From positions 186,001 to 250,000 of the forward strand of contig NZ_JAALAA010000001.1 of NCBI RefSeq assembly GCF_011045035.1: a stretch of DNA of 64,000 nucleotides, in the 5' to 3' direction. Within the stretch, counting starts at the first letter, position 1, and the number at the start of each line of letters is the position of its first letter. Origin of the DNA: Nocardioides turkmenicus. GTDB lineage: Bacteria; Actinomycetota; Actinomycetes; Propionibacteriales; Nocardioidaceae. Shown here in pieces: positions 15,683-24,081 of the stretch. The notes under the pieces are model-generated. The model was not told where the DNA came from and made no database searches. It worked only from the letters and a program-made list of their open reading frames with translations. The position numbers were made by a program, and so were the translations under genes.

Positions 15683-18442
15683 TCAGCCGAGGTCACCGCC
15701 GGCGACGGGCAGGACCGTGCCGGTGATGTAGGAGGCCTCCTCGGAGGCGAGGAAGCAGATCGCGGCGGCCTGCTCGTCGAGCGTGCCGTAGCGATGCATC
15801 AGTGAGGTCTCGAGGGTCTGATCGATGTGGGCCTGGAACCATGCCTTCTCGGTGTCGGTCCGGGGCGTCGGTGTGCCCCGGGAGATCCTTCGCGGGGGCG
15901 CCTCGGTGCCTCCCGGCGCGGTCGCGGCGACCCGGATGCCGGCACCGGCATACTCGAGCGCGAGGGAGGCGGTGATCGCGTTGATCCCACCCTTCGCGGC
16001 GGAGTACGGGATCCGGTGGATGCCCCGGGTCGCGGCCGAGGACACGTTGACGATCACGCCGCGGCCGCGCTCGACCATGCCCGGCAGCGCGGCCCGGCAC
16101 GCGTAGAGGGTGGTCATCAGCGACCGGGTGATCTCGGCGTCGATCTGCTCGGCGGTGAACTCCGTGAACGGCTTGAAGTTGATCGCCCCGCCGACGTTGT
16201 TGATCAGCACGTCGATCCGCCCGTACGCGGCCAGAGCCTGCTCCACCAGCGCGGCCGCGCCCTCGTAGTGCTCGAGGTCGCACTCCACCGCGCTGGCGGT
16301 GCCGCCCTGGCCGGTGAGCTCGTCGGTGACCTCGGCGACCAGCGGGGACCGGTCGGCGAGCACGACCTTGCCGCCCTCGGCGGCCACCCGGCGGGCCACC
16401 TGGGCACCGATGCCCTGGGCAGCCCCGGTGACCACCACGACCTGCCCGGCGAACCGCCCCGGGGTGATGAACCTCGGCCTGGTCGCGGCGGCCGACTCGG
16501 CCATCGCCCGCCGCATCGTCTCCTTGGACCGCTCGCTGTGGGCCTTGATCAGGTCGCGTGCGGCGTTCCGGTCGCCGCGCTCGAAGGCCTCGACGATGTC
16601 GAGGTGGTCCTGGGTGCACCGCGGGTGGCACCAGGTGGCGTTGCGCAGCACGTCCTCCATCCGGCCCTTGACCCCGAGCGCCTGGTAGGCGGCCAGCAGA
16701 TGGCCGTTGCCGGTGAGGGTGAACAGGTAGTCGTGGAAGGCCGCGTTCGACTCGGTGTAGCCGTGGGCGTCGAGGAACCAGTCGCCGTCGACGTACGGCA
16801 GGGTCGACTCGGCGAGCAGCCGGTAGCCGGCCAGCTGCTGGGAGTCGAGCCGCCCGATGGTCAGATCGAGCGCCCCCACCTCCAGCGCCGCCCGCGCCTC
16901 GAAGATCGCGTCGGACGCGGAGATGTCCGGGTGCTCCTCCCCGATCGTGTAGCCATCCTCGGTGGTATCTCCGCCCCCGCTGGTCGAGCCGGCTCCCCCG
17001 CTGGTCGAGCCGCCGGAGCCGCTAGGCGGAGGCCTGTCGAGACCAACAGAGTCGTCAACCGCGAACACCTCCTGCCCGCCAATGGCTCGCGCCTTGGGAG
17101 ACTCGATCAGGTCCTCGACCGTGTTGGTCTCGACACCGGCCACTGCGTGTCCGGGCTCGACCAGCGGAGGAAGTACCAGCTGACCGGCGATGCGGCGAAT
17201 CCGGTCGCCATCGTCGGTCGAGCCGCCGGAGCCGCTAGGCGAAGGCGTGTCGAGACCAACAGAGTCGTCGACCGCGAACACCTCCTGCCCGCCAATGGTT
17301 CGCGCCTCTGGGGACTCGATCAGCGCCGAGACTGTGTTGGTCTCGACACGCTCGCTGGCGCTCGCGGCTCGACCGACGGGGGTCGGGGCCTCATCGGCAG
17401 GGACGGCGAGGGCGAACTTCTCGTAGTAGAACCCGGTGGGCTCGATGCCGGCGCCGGCGACGTGCGTACGCACCGCCTCGACCATCGGGGGCGGGCCGCA
17501 GAGGTAGATCGCGACGTCGCCGTCGTGCAGGTCCTCCTCGCCGATCAGGCTCATCACGTAGCCCTTGTTGGCGGCGGTCGAGGCGGGGTCGGAGACGCAG
17601 TGGTCCCAGGTGAAGCCGGGGATCCTCGCGATCAGCTCTCCGACCTCGTCGAGCTTGACCAGGTCGTCGTGGGTGCTGACGCCGTAGACCAGCCGGCCGC
17701 CGCGGTCGCAGCCGTCGACCTCGAGCTGGCGCAGCATCGAGAGCACCGGCGCGAGCCCGGTGCCGCCGGCCAGCATCAGCACCGGCCGGCGCGCCTCGCG
17801 CAGGAAGAAGGAGCCGTTCGGCCCGGTGAAGGTGACCTCGTCGCCGACGGCGGCCCGCTCGGTCAGCCAGGTCGACATCGCACCGCCGTCGGTCAGCTTG
17901 ACCAGGAAGACGAGCCGCTCCTCGTGCGGGGCGTTCGCGAAGGAGTACGAGCGGGTGACGTCGGTGCCCGGGACGGCGATGTTGACGTACTGCCCGGGCA
18001 GGAAGGCGAGCTCGCCCCGGTTGGGGATGTCGATGGAGAGCTCGACCGTGGTCGGGCTCAGCCGGTCCAGGCCGACGACGGTGCCGGTGTAGCTCGCGGC
18101 CCCGGTCTTGGCGACCTCGGAGGTGGTGGCGATCTGCAGCGTGAGGTCCGAGCGCGGCTTCATCGAGCACGGCAGGGCGTACCCCTCGGCGGCCTCCGCC
18201 TCGGACAGCGCGTCCTCGATGTAGGCGCCGCCGTCGTACTCCCCCGACTCACACAGCGCCTTGCACGTCCCGCAGGCGCCGTCGCGGCAGTCCAGCGGGA
18301 TGTTGATCCGCTGCCGGTAGGAGGCGTCGGCGACGGTCTGGTCCTCACGCACGGTGATGAACCGGGTCACGCCGTCCTCGAAGGACAGCGCGACCTGGTG
18401 GGTCGCGACCCCGGTGGTCGGCTCGGTCTCTGTTGCAGTCAT
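15683..18442 (-). CDS. benC: BenC-FCD-BenD fusion: benzoate dioxygenase reductase joined to diol dehydrogenase
   Basis: One uninterrupted frame of 919 residues. Residues 1-346 are BenC: plant-type [2Fe-2S] ferredoxin (CRDGACGTC at 52-60, second Cys pair near 64 and 92), FAD domain (RSYSFAN at 164-170) and NAD domain (AGGTGLAP 225-232, CGPPPM 315-320). Residues 347-500 are a low-complexity linker with two near-identical segments, each containing GGQEVFAVDDSVGLD. Residues 505-650 match the FCD effector domain of GntR regulators, with His570, His613 and His635 as possible metal ligands and Asn566 where Asp is usual; no DNA-binding part is present. Residues 664-919 are BenD, a short-chain dehydrogenase (TGAAQGIG 672-679, NNVGG, YSAAK 813-817). 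BenC is normally about 340 and BenD about 260 residues, encoded separately. The start ATG is eight bases after benB with GAGG at good spacing. In-frame GTG codons at 388 and 459 could allow internal starts but lack usable spacing. Confidence 0.85.
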   Translation of the reverse strand: MTATETEPTTGVATHQVALSFEDGVTRFITVREDQTVADASYRQRINIPLDCRDGACGTCKALCESGEYDGGAYIEDALSEAEAAEGYALPCSMKPRSDLTLQIATTSEVAKTGAASYTGTVVGLDRLSPTTVELSIDIPNRGELAFLPGQYVNIAVPGTDVTRSYSFANAPHEERLVFLVKLTDGGAMSTWLTERAAVGDEVTFTGPNGSFFLREARRPVLMLAGGTGLAPVLSMLRQLEVDGCDRGGRLVYGVSTHDDLVKLDEVGELIARIPGFTWDHCVSDPASTAANKGYVMSLIGEEDLHDGDVAIYLCGPPPMVEAVRTHVAGAGIEPTGFYYEKFALAVPADEAPTPVGRAASASERVETNTVSALIESPEARTIGGQEVFAVDDSVGLDTPSPSGSGGSTDDGDRIRRIAGQLVLPPLVEPGHAVAGVETNTVEDLIESPKARAIGGQEVFAVDDSVGLDRPPPSGSGGSTSGGAGSTSGGGDTTEDGYTIGEEHPDISASDAIFEARAALEVGALDLTIGRLDSQQLAGYRLLAESTLPYVDGDWFLDAHGYTESNAAFHDYLFTLTGNGHLLAAYQALGVKGRMEDVLRNATWCHPRCTQDHLDIVEAFERGDRNAARDLIKAHSERSKETMRRAMAESAAATRPRFITPGRFAGQVVVVTGAAQGIGAQVARRVAAEGGKVVLADRSPLVAEVTDELTGQGGTASAVECDLEHYEGAAALVEQALAAYGRIDVLINNVGGAINFKPFTEFTAEQIDAEITRSLMTTLYACRAALPGMVERGRGVIVNVSSAATRGIHRIPYSAAKGGINAITASLALEYAGAGIRVAATAPGGTEAPPRRISRGTPTPRTDTEKAWFQAHIDQTLETSLMHRYGTLDEQAAAICFLASEEASYITGTVLPVAGGDLG
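17000..17165. repeat. Palindromic repeat element, in-frame copy 2
   Basis: An imperfect palindrome inside the benC/D gene. It starts GCTGGTCGAGC and ends GCTCGACCAGC, with inner arms CTGTCGAGACCAACA and GTGTTGGTCTCGACA around a centre of about 70 bp. The centre encodes ESPKARAIGGQEVFAVDD. An extra half copy (GCTGGTCGAGCCGGC) lies immediately before it at 16979-16993. The same arms form the intergenic element at 41707-41832. Confidence 0.8.
17216..17374. repeat. Palindromic repeat element, in-frame copy 1
   Basis: It starts GGTCGAGCCG and ends CGGCTCGACC, with inner arms GTGTCGAGACCAACA and TGTTGGTCTCGACAC. The central 65-70 bp is nearly identical to that of copy 2 and encodes ESPEARTIGGQEVFAVDD. 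It lies wholly in coding sequence and keeps the frame. Confidence 0.8.
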
Positions 18443-18450
18443 CGCGCGCC

Positions 18451-18978
18451 TCAGACGTGGTAGATGTCGACGACGTGGTGGATGTAGTCGTTCTTCAGCA
18501 CCACGGTCTTGCGGCGGATCAGCGGCTGCTCACCGGAGAAGTCGATGGTGTAGAACGACGTGCCGTAGTAGGGGTCGACGGTCTTGTAGCGGAAGTACAT
18601 GGTGTGCCAGTTGAAGCGCACGTCGACCAGGTCGCCGCGGCGCTCGATGACCTCGACGTTGCTGATGTTGTGGGACGTACGCGGCTCCGGCAGCGAGGTG
18701 GCCGAGGACCGCTCCGTACGGATCCGGAAGACGCGGTCCTCCAGACCACCCTTGTTGGGGTAGTAGATGAGCGACATCTCGGTCTGCGGGTCCTCGGTGA
18801 GGAGGTCGGCGTCGTCCCAGCAGGGCATCCAGTAGACGACGTCGTCGGCGTAGCACTCGAGCCACTTCTCGAACTCGCGGTCGTCGAGGAAGCGCGCCTC
18901 GCGGTAGAGGAACTGCTCGATCGAGTTCTGCGTGATGAGCTTCGTCCCGGTCGCGGTGTTCTGCTGCGTGAGCGTCAT
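18451..18978 (-). CDS. benB: Benzoate 1,2-dioxygenase small subunit BenB
   Basis: A 175-residue protein of the ring-hydroxylating dioxygenase beta-subunit family (NTF2-like fold). QFLYREARFLDD, YADDVVYWMPCW and SHNISNVEV are typical of BenB/XylY. It forms the structural trimer under the BenA catalytic subunits. Its ATG lies two bases after the benA stop with GAAGGGGAAG overlapping that stop. Its own stop is eight bases before benC, so the three genes are probably translated together. Confidence 0.95.
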   Translation of the reverse strand: MTLTQQNTATGTKLITQNSIEQFLYREARFLDDREFEKWLECYADDVVYWMPCWDDADLLTEDPQTEMSLIYYPNKGGLEDRVFRIRTERSSATSLPEPRTSHNISNVEVIERRGDLVDVRFNWHTMYFRYKTVDPYYGTSFYTIDFSGEQPLIRRKTVVLKNDYIHHVVDIYHV

Positions 18979-18980
18979 CG

Positions 18981-20348
18981 TCACTTCCCCTTCTCGTTCG
19001 CGATGGCCGTACGCATCTGGTCGGCCCACTGGGCGTGCATGACCGGGTAGAGGCCCTCGTCCTCGTTCTTCGCGCCGGCCGAGATGACACCCGGCATGTC
19101 CAGCGCCTCGGCGACCTCGTCGGGCCCGGTGAGCCAGTGCTCGGCGCCGCGGCTCATGTCGTTCCACGGCGCGGCGGAGGCCTGGTACGTCACGTAGCAG
19201 GAGCGGAACTCCTCCAGGTCGTCGGGCGTGGCCATGCCGGAGGCGTTGAAGAAGTCCTCGTACTGCCGGATCCGCCAGGCCCTCGACTCCGGGCTATCGC
19301 CCTTGGGGGCGATGCAGTAGATGGTCACCTCGGTCTTGTCGACGGAGATCGGGCGGAAGTGCCGGATCTGGGTCGAGAACTGGTCCATCAGGTACACGTT
19401 CGGGTAGAGCAGCAGGTTGCGGGAGCCCTTGACCATGAACTCGCCCTTTGCCTCGCCGAACTTCTCCTTGAGGGTGTCCATCTGGTCCCACAGCGGCCGG
19501 TCGGCCGGGTTGGCCGCCCAGGTCCACAGGCACAGGTGGCCGTTCGGGTAGGACCAGTAGCCGCCGCCGGCCTTGCCCCAGCTGCCGGCGTCGACGGTCT
19601 TGGTGGTGTTCTTCGACTCGCCGGTGTTGCGGCGCGAGGTCGTGGCGGCGTAGTTCCAGTGGGTGGCGGTGACGTGGTAGCCGTCGGCGCCGTTCTCCGC
19701 CTGGACCTTCCAGTTGCCGTCGTAGGTGTAGGTCGAGGCGCCGCGCAGCACCTCGAGCCCGTCGGGCGACTGGTCGACGAGCATGTCGATGACCTTGACG
19801 GTGTCGCCGAGGTGCTCGTCCAGCGGGAGCACGTCCTCGTTGAGCGAGCCGAACAGGAAGCCCCGGTAGCTGTCGAAGCGGGCCACGTGGGTCAGGTTGT
19901 GGGAGCCCTCGGTGTTGAAGCTCTCCGGGTAGCCGGCGTCGTCGGGGTCCTTGACCTTGAGCAGGGTGCCGTCGTTGCGGAACGTCCAGCCGTGGAACGG
20001 GCAGGTCAGGGTCATCCGGTTGTCGGTCTTGCGGCGGCACAGCATCGCGCCGCGGTGGGCGCAGGCGTTGATCATGCAGTGCAGCTCGCCGTCCTTGTCG
20101 CGGGTGATCACGACCGGCTGGCGCCCGATGTACGTGGTGAAGTAGTCGCCGGGGTTCGGCACCTGGCTCTCGTGAGCGAGGTAGATCCAGTTGCCCTCGA
20201 AGATGTGCTTCATCTCCAGCTCGAAGATCTCTTCGTCGGTGAAGATCCGGCGGTTGGCGCGGTAGATCCCGGCCTCGCGGTCCTCGACCACGGCGTCCGC
20301 CAGGACGTTCTCGATGTGGCCCAGGCTCTCGGTGAGCGGTGCGGTCAT
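18981..20348 (-). CDS. benA: Benzoate 1,2-dioxygenase large subunit BenA
   Basis: A 455-residue catalytic alpha subunit. The Rieske [2Fe-2S] ligands are Cys96-x-His98 and Cys116-x2-His119. The mononuclear iron site follows with Asp222, His225 and His230 in the DGYHVTATH block. The length equals that of known BenA proteins. It converts benzoate with O2 and NADH-derived electrons from BenC to the cis-1,2-dihydrodiol. GGAGG lies seven bases before the ATG. It is the first gene of the minus-strand ben operon, divergent from the LysR/cat operon across 193 bp. Confidence 0.96.
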   Translation of the reverse strand: MTAPLTESLGHIENVLADAVVEDREAGIYRANRRIFTDEEIFELEMKHIFEGNWIYLAHESQVPNPGDYFTTYIGRQPVVITRDKDGELHCMINACAHRGAMLCRRKTDNRMTLTCPFHGWTFRNDGTLLKVKDPDDAGYPESFNTEGSHNLTHVARFDSYRGFLFGSLNEDVLPLDEHLGDTVKVIDMLVDQSPDGLEVLRGASTYTYDGNWKVQAENGADGYHVTATHWNYAATTSRRNTGESKNTTKTVDAGSWGKAGGGYWSYPNGHLCLWTWAANPADRPLWDQMDTLKEKFGEAKGEFMVKGSRNLLLYPNVYLMDQFSTQIRHFRPISVDKTEVTIYCIAPKGDSPESRAWRIRQYEDFFNASGMATPDDLEEFRSCYVTYQASAAPWNDMSRGAEHWLTGPDEVAEALDMPGVISAGAKNEDEGLYPVMHAQWADQMRTAIANEKGK

Positions 20349-20440
20349 GGTGATGCCTCCAACGGGTGACGGTCACCACACCTTCGCAAGACGTGGCGAC
20401 CGTCACACCAGGCGAATGCCCAGTCCCGACCTAGGCATCC

Positions 20441-20459
20441 ATTGATCGCTCAGATCAAT
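20441..20459. promoter_or_regulatory. Candidate LysR operator between benA and lysR/catB
   Basis: A perfect inverted repeat ATTGATC-N5-GATCAAT in the AT-rich middle of the benA/lysR divergent gap. The geometry contains the T-N11-A core bound by LysR regulators such as CatR and BenM. It is 82 bases before the lysR start and 92 before the benA start, so one site could serve both directions. Confidence 0.65.
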
Positions 20460-20541
20460 CAATACGCGCCAGTTTCGTCCTTGTTGTTTATCTATCGCAG
20501 TCCTAGTGTGGCGGGCATCACCACCTCGTGAGGAGCGTTTC

Positions 20542-21453
20542 ATGGAGCTACGCCACCTGCGGTACTTCGCCGCCGTCGCCGAGACCTGCCACTTCGGCCA
20601 GGCCGCGGCGCAGCTGCACATCGCCCAGCCGGCGCTCTCCCAGGCGATCCGCCAGCTCGAGTCCGAGCTCGACGTCACCCTGTTCACCCGGACCACCCGC
20701 CAGGTCTCCCTCACCCCCGCCGGCGAGTTCCTGCGCACCGAGGCCACCCGGGTGCTGTCGGCCATCGACGACAGCGTCCGAGGCGTACGCCGCATCGGGG
20801 CCGGCCGCCACGGCCTGGTCCGCCTGGGCCTGACCGGCACCGCCTCGTTCTCGCACCTTCCGGGCATCGCCCGGGTGGTCAAGCGCGAGCTGCCCGAGGT
20901 GGCGCTCGAGATCCACGCCGACCTGCTCACGCCGGCCCAGTGCGAGCGGCTGCAGAGCGGGGCGCTCGATCTCGGCGTACTGCGACCGCCGGCGGTCGGC
21001 GAGGGCCTGACGCTGCGCACCCTCGAGGTCGAGCCGCTCGCCCTCGCCATCCCGGTCGACCACCGGCTCGCCGTCGAGCCGGTGGTGGCGCTCGCCGACC
21101 TGCGCACCGAGCCTTTCATCGGCTACAGCGCCCGCGACTCCGCGGTCAACGAGGCCGTCCTGCGCAGCTGCCGTGAGGCCGGGTTCGTGCCGCGCCGCGA
21201 GCACGACGCCCCGAGCACCGCGGTCCTGCTGGCGCTGGTCGCCGCAGGCCTCGGCGTCGCGGTCGTCCCCGCCTCGGTCCGGGCCCTGCCGCTGGAGGGC
21301 GTGGTCTTCCGCGACCTGCTCGACGCGGGCAGCGTCGAGCTCTCCCTCGCCTACCGCACCGACGACGACAACCCCGTCGTCGACGCCGTCATCGAGGTCC
21401 TCGAGGCAGCCGACCTGTTCACCGCACCCCGTCTGGAAGCTCCCCGGTCATGA
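20542..21453 (+). CDS. LysR-family regulator of the cat/ben genes
   Basis: A 303-residue LysR regulator with a winged helix-turn-helix at residues 1-60 (MELRHLRYFAAVAE, AQPALSQAIRQLE) and a two-lobe periplasmic-binding-like effector domain. The sequence start and context match CatR/BenM-type activators that respond to muconate or benzoate. AGGAG is six bases before the ATG. It is the first gene of its operon and overlaps catB by four bases, so it is made together with the catechol enzymes. Confidence 0.88.
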   Translation: MELRHLRYFAAVAETCHFGQAAAQLHIAQPALSQAIRQLESELDVTLFTRTTRQVSLTPAGEFLRTEATRVLSAIDDSVRGVRRIGAGRHGLVRLGLTGTASFSHLPGIARVVKRELPEVALEIHADLLTPAQCERLQSGALDLGVLRPPAVGEGLTLRTLEVEPLALAIPVDHRLAVEPVVALADLRTEPFIGYSARDSAVNEAVLRSCREAGFVPRREHDAPSTAVLLALVAAGLGVAVVPASVRALPLEGVVFRDLLDAGSVELSLAYRTDDDNPVVDAVIEVLEAADLFTAPRLEAPRS

Positions 21454-22553
21454 AGATCACCAAGATCGAGGCGATCCCGTTCGCCATCCCCTACCGCAAG
21501 CCGCTGCGCTTCGCCTCCGGCGAGGTCCACACCGCCCGGCACGTGCTGGTCCGGGTCCACACCGACGACGGTGTCGTCGGCATCGCCGAGGCGCCGCCGC
21601 GGCCGTTCACCTACGGCGAGACCCAGGCCGGGATCATCGCCGTGATCGACCAGCTCTTCGCCCCGCAGCTCGCCGGGCTCACGCTGCTCGAGCGCGAGTC
21701 CGCCCGGGCGCTGATGGAGCGCACCGTCGGCAACCCGACCGCGAAGGCCGCGGTCGACATGGCCATGTGGGACGCCCTCGGCAAGACCCTCGACCTGCGG
21801 GTCGTCGACCTCCTCGGCGCCTTCACCGACCGGATGCGGGTCTCGCACATGCTCGGCTTCGACTCGCCCGAGGCGATGGTCGCCGAGGCGGAGCGGATGC
21901 GGGAGACGTACGGGATCTCGACGTTCAAGGTGAAGGTCGGCCGCTCCCCCAGCGAGCTCGACACCGCCGTCGTCCGCGCCCTGCGCGAACGGTTCGGCGA
22001 CAAGATCGAGCTGTACGTCGACGGCAACCGCGGCTGGACCGCGGCCGAGTCCGCGCGGGCGATGAGGCAGATGGCCGACCTGGACCTGCTGTTCGCCGAG
22101 GAGCTCAACCCGGCCGACGACGTGCTCGGGCGCCGCTGGCTGGTCAGCCAGATCGACGTGCCGTTCATCGCCGACGAGTCGGTGCCGACGGCGGCCGACG
22201 TCACCCGCGAGGTGCTCGGCGGCTCCGCGACCGCCATCAGCATCAAGACCGCGCGTACCGGCTTCACCGGGTCGCAGCAGGTGCTCCACCTCGCCGAGGG
22301 CCTCGGGCTGGAGGTCGTGATGGGCAACCAGATCGACGGCCAGCTCGGCACCGCCTGCACGCTCGCCTTCGGCGCCGCCCACCGGCTGACCTCCCGCCGC
22401 GCCGGCGAGCTCTCCAACTTCCTCGACATGGCCGATGACCTGCTCACCGAGCCGCTCGAGATCCGCGACGGCGAGCTCGCCGTACGTCCTGGTGCCGGCC
22501 TCGGGGTCGAGATCGATCCGGAGAAGCTGGATCGCTACCGCACCGACAACTGA
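21450..22553 (+). CDS. catB: Muconate cycloisomerase CatB
   Basis: A 367-residue enolase-superfamily enzyme. The catalytic Lys-x-Lys is at 160-162 (FKVKVG). Metal ligands are Asp191 (VDGN), Glu217 or Glu218 (AEELN) and Asp242 (ADES), and the opposing base is Lys266 (SIKTART). It converts cis,cis-muconate to muconolactone. The other muconate-cycloisomerase subgroup members, such as dipeptide epimerases, are less likely given the catA/catC neighbours. Its ATG overlaps the lysR stop. Confidence 0.93.
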   Translation: MKITKIEAIPFAIPYRKPLRFASGEVHTARHVLVRVHTDDGVVGIAEAPPRPFTYGETQAGIIAVIDQLFAPQLAGLTLLERESARALMERTVGNPTAKAAVDMAMWDALGKTLDLRVVDLLGAFTDRMRVSHMLGFDSPEAMVAEAERMRETYGISTFKVKVGRSPSELDTAVVRALRERFGDKIELYVDGNRGWTAAESARAMRQMADLDLLFAEELNPADDVLGRRWLVSQIDVPFIADESVPTAADVTREVLGGSATAISIKTARTGFTGSQQVLHLAEGLGLEVVMGNQIDGQLGTACTLAFGAAHRLTSRRAGELSNFLDMADDLLTEPLEIRDGELAVRPGAGLGVEIDPEKLDRYRTDN

Positions 22554-22591
22554 ACACCAGACCCCACACCGCAACACGAGAGGACACACTC

Positions 22592-23467
22592 ATGACCACC
22601 GACCAGACCCTCGAGCCCACCGAAGCCGCCACCGCCGCTGCCTCGGGCGCTTCCGCCACCGAGCGGTTCGCCGCCGACAAGTCGCCCTTCGAGGCCGTCA
22701 AGGACACCTCGCCGGAGCGCGTCGACCGGCTCGCCAAGCGCGTGCTCAACGCCGTCTACGACACGATCCGCGAGGAGAAGGTCAGCTACGACGAGTACAA
22801 CGCGCTCAAGGCGTGGCTGATCCAGGTCGGCAAGGACGGCGAGTGGCCGCTCTTCCTCGACGTCTGGGTCGAGCACGAGATCGAGAAGGTCGCCACCGAG
22901 CACCGCGAGGGCAACAAGGGCACCATCGAGGGTCCCTACTACGTCCCCAACGCCCCCGAGCAGGGTGCCAACGGCACCATCCCGATGCGCGACGGCGAGG
23001 CCGGCACGCCGCTGACCTGGACCGGGAAGATCACCTCCACCGACGGCACCCCGCTCGACGGCGCCAAGGTCGAGCTCTGGCACGCCGACGCCGACGGCTT
23101 CTACTCCCAGTTCGCCCCGGGCATCCCGGAGTGGAACCTGCGCGGCACCTTCACCGTCGGCGCCGACGGCGCCTTCGAGATCCACACGATCCAGCCGGCG
23201 CCCTACCAGATCCCGACCGACGGCTCCTGCGGCAAGCTCATCGCCGCCGCCGGCTGGCACGCCTGGCGTCCCGCCCACCTGCACGTCAAGGTGTCCGCCC
23301 CGGGCCACGAGCTCCTCACCGCCCAGCTCTACTTCCCCGGTGACGAGCACAACGACGACGACATCGCCTCGGCGGTCAAGCCCGAGCTCGTGCTCGCGCC
23401 CGTCACCAACGACGACGGCTCGGTCAGCGTCGACTACGGCTTCGTCCTCGACCCGGTCCGCGGCTGA
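22592..23467 (+). CDS. catA: Catechol 1,2-dioxygenase CatA
   Basis: A 291-residue intradiol ring-cleavage dioxygenase. The helical N-terminal dimerisation domain is followed by the catalytic beta-sandwich with iron ligands Tyr171 (DGFYSQF), Tyr205 (PAPYQIP), His229 and His231 (RPAHLHV). It opens catechol to cis,cis-muconate with non-heme Fe(III). The order catB-catA-catC matches actinobacterial clusters. GAGAGGA lies before the ATG. Confidence 0.96.
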   Translation: MTTDQTLEPTEAATAAASGASATERFAADKSPFEAVKDTSPERVDRLAKRVLNAVYDTIREEKVSYDEYNALKAWLIQVGKDGEWPLFLDVWVEHEIEKVATEHREGNKGTIEGPYYVPNAPEQGANGTIPMRDGEAGTPLTWTGKITSTDGTPLDGAKVELWHADADGFYSQFAPGIPEWNLRGTFTVGADGAFEIHTIQPAPYQIPTDGSCGKLIAAAGWHAWRPAHLHVKVSAPGHELLTAQLYFPGDEHNDDDIASAVKPELVLAPVTNDDGSVSVDYGFVLDPVRG

Positions 23468-23763
23468 TGCTCTACCACGTACGCATGGACGTCCGGATCC
23501 CGCACGACCTGGATCCGGACGTCCGCGACGACACCATCGCCCGCGAGAAGGCCTACGCCCAGGAGCTCCAGCTCGCCGGCAAGTGGCCGCACCTGTGGCG
23601 GATCGCCGGGGAGTACGCCAACTTCTCGGTCTTCGATGTCGAGTCCCACGACGAGCTGCACCAGATCCTCTCCGGCCTCCCGCTGTTCCCCTACATGGAC
23701 GTTCAGGTCACGCCGCTGGCCAAGCATCCGTCGAAGGTCGATGGGCCGTTGGAACAGCACTAG
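23467..23763 (+). CDS. catC: Muconolactone delta-isomerase CatC
   Basis: A 98-residue protein with the ferredoxin-like fold of muconolactone isomerase: LYHVRMDVRIP start, KWPHLWRIAGEYANFSVFDV centre and LSGLPLFPYMDVQVTPLAKHPS end. It gives beta-ketoadipate enol-lactone, the last step of this pathway encoded in the window. The start overlaps the catA stop by one base (TGATG). Confidence 0.96.
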   Translation: MLYHVRMDVRIPHDLDPDVRDDTIAREKAYAQELQLAGKWPHLWRIAGEYANFSVFDVESHDELHQILSGLPLFPYMDVQVTPLAKHPSKVDGPLEQH

Positions 23764-23796
23764 AGTCCCGCCGGCAGATTCATCTCGACAACACGA

Positions 23797-23839
23797 AAGC
23801 CCCGTCTGAACTGGTGAACCACCAGGTCAGGCGGGGCTT
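23797..23839. terminator. Terminator after catC
   Basis: AAGCCCCGTCTGA (23797-23809) pairs with TCAGGCGGGGCTT (23827-23839), a 13-bp stem with one G-T pair. The loop contains a second small stem (CTGGTG/CACCAG). It lies between catC and the convergent tRNA gene. Confidence 0.8.
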
Positions 23840-23845
23840 GTCGGC

Positions 23846-23920
23846 TGGTGCGTGATACTGGGTTCGAACCAGTGACCCCTTCGGTGTGAACGAAGTGCGC
23901 TACCACTGCGCCAATCACGC
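23846..23920 (-). tRNA. tRNA-Val (anticodon CAC)
   Basis: Read on the minus strand, a complete 75-base cloverleaf: acceptor GCGTGAT/ATCACGC, D arm GCGC..GCGC, anticodon stem CTTCG/CGAAG with loop TTCACAC (anticodon CAC, reading GUG), variable loop GGGTC, T arm ACTGG-TTCGAAC-CCAGT, discriminator A and an encoded CCA. Confidence 0.97.
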
Positions 23921-24081
23921 ATTCGCTGCCGCCGGAGCGGCTCGCTGCTGCCGAAACACTACCGCATCCCACCTCTCCGTTCACATTCGCCACTCCCCTG
24001 CGCACGATCCGCTGCGCCCAGGCCGCCTCGCCGGGCCCCGACGTCGGACATGCTCGCTGCCGCGGACGGGCAGATGCGACG

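Noticed and set aside
15683..18442. A frameshift or pseudogene joining benC and benD.
   Set aside because: The frame is intact through all domains, all catalytic motifs are present, and the inserted repeats keep the reading frame.
23760..24005. A minus-strand frame over the tRNA-Val gene.
   Set aside because: It crosses a complete cloverleaf tRNA and the catC terminator, and has no ribosome site.
23846..24081. A tRNA-linked integration site for a mobile island.
   Set aside because: No integrase, no direct repeat of the tRNA 3' end was noticed, and the neighbouring operons have ordinary composition for this genome.
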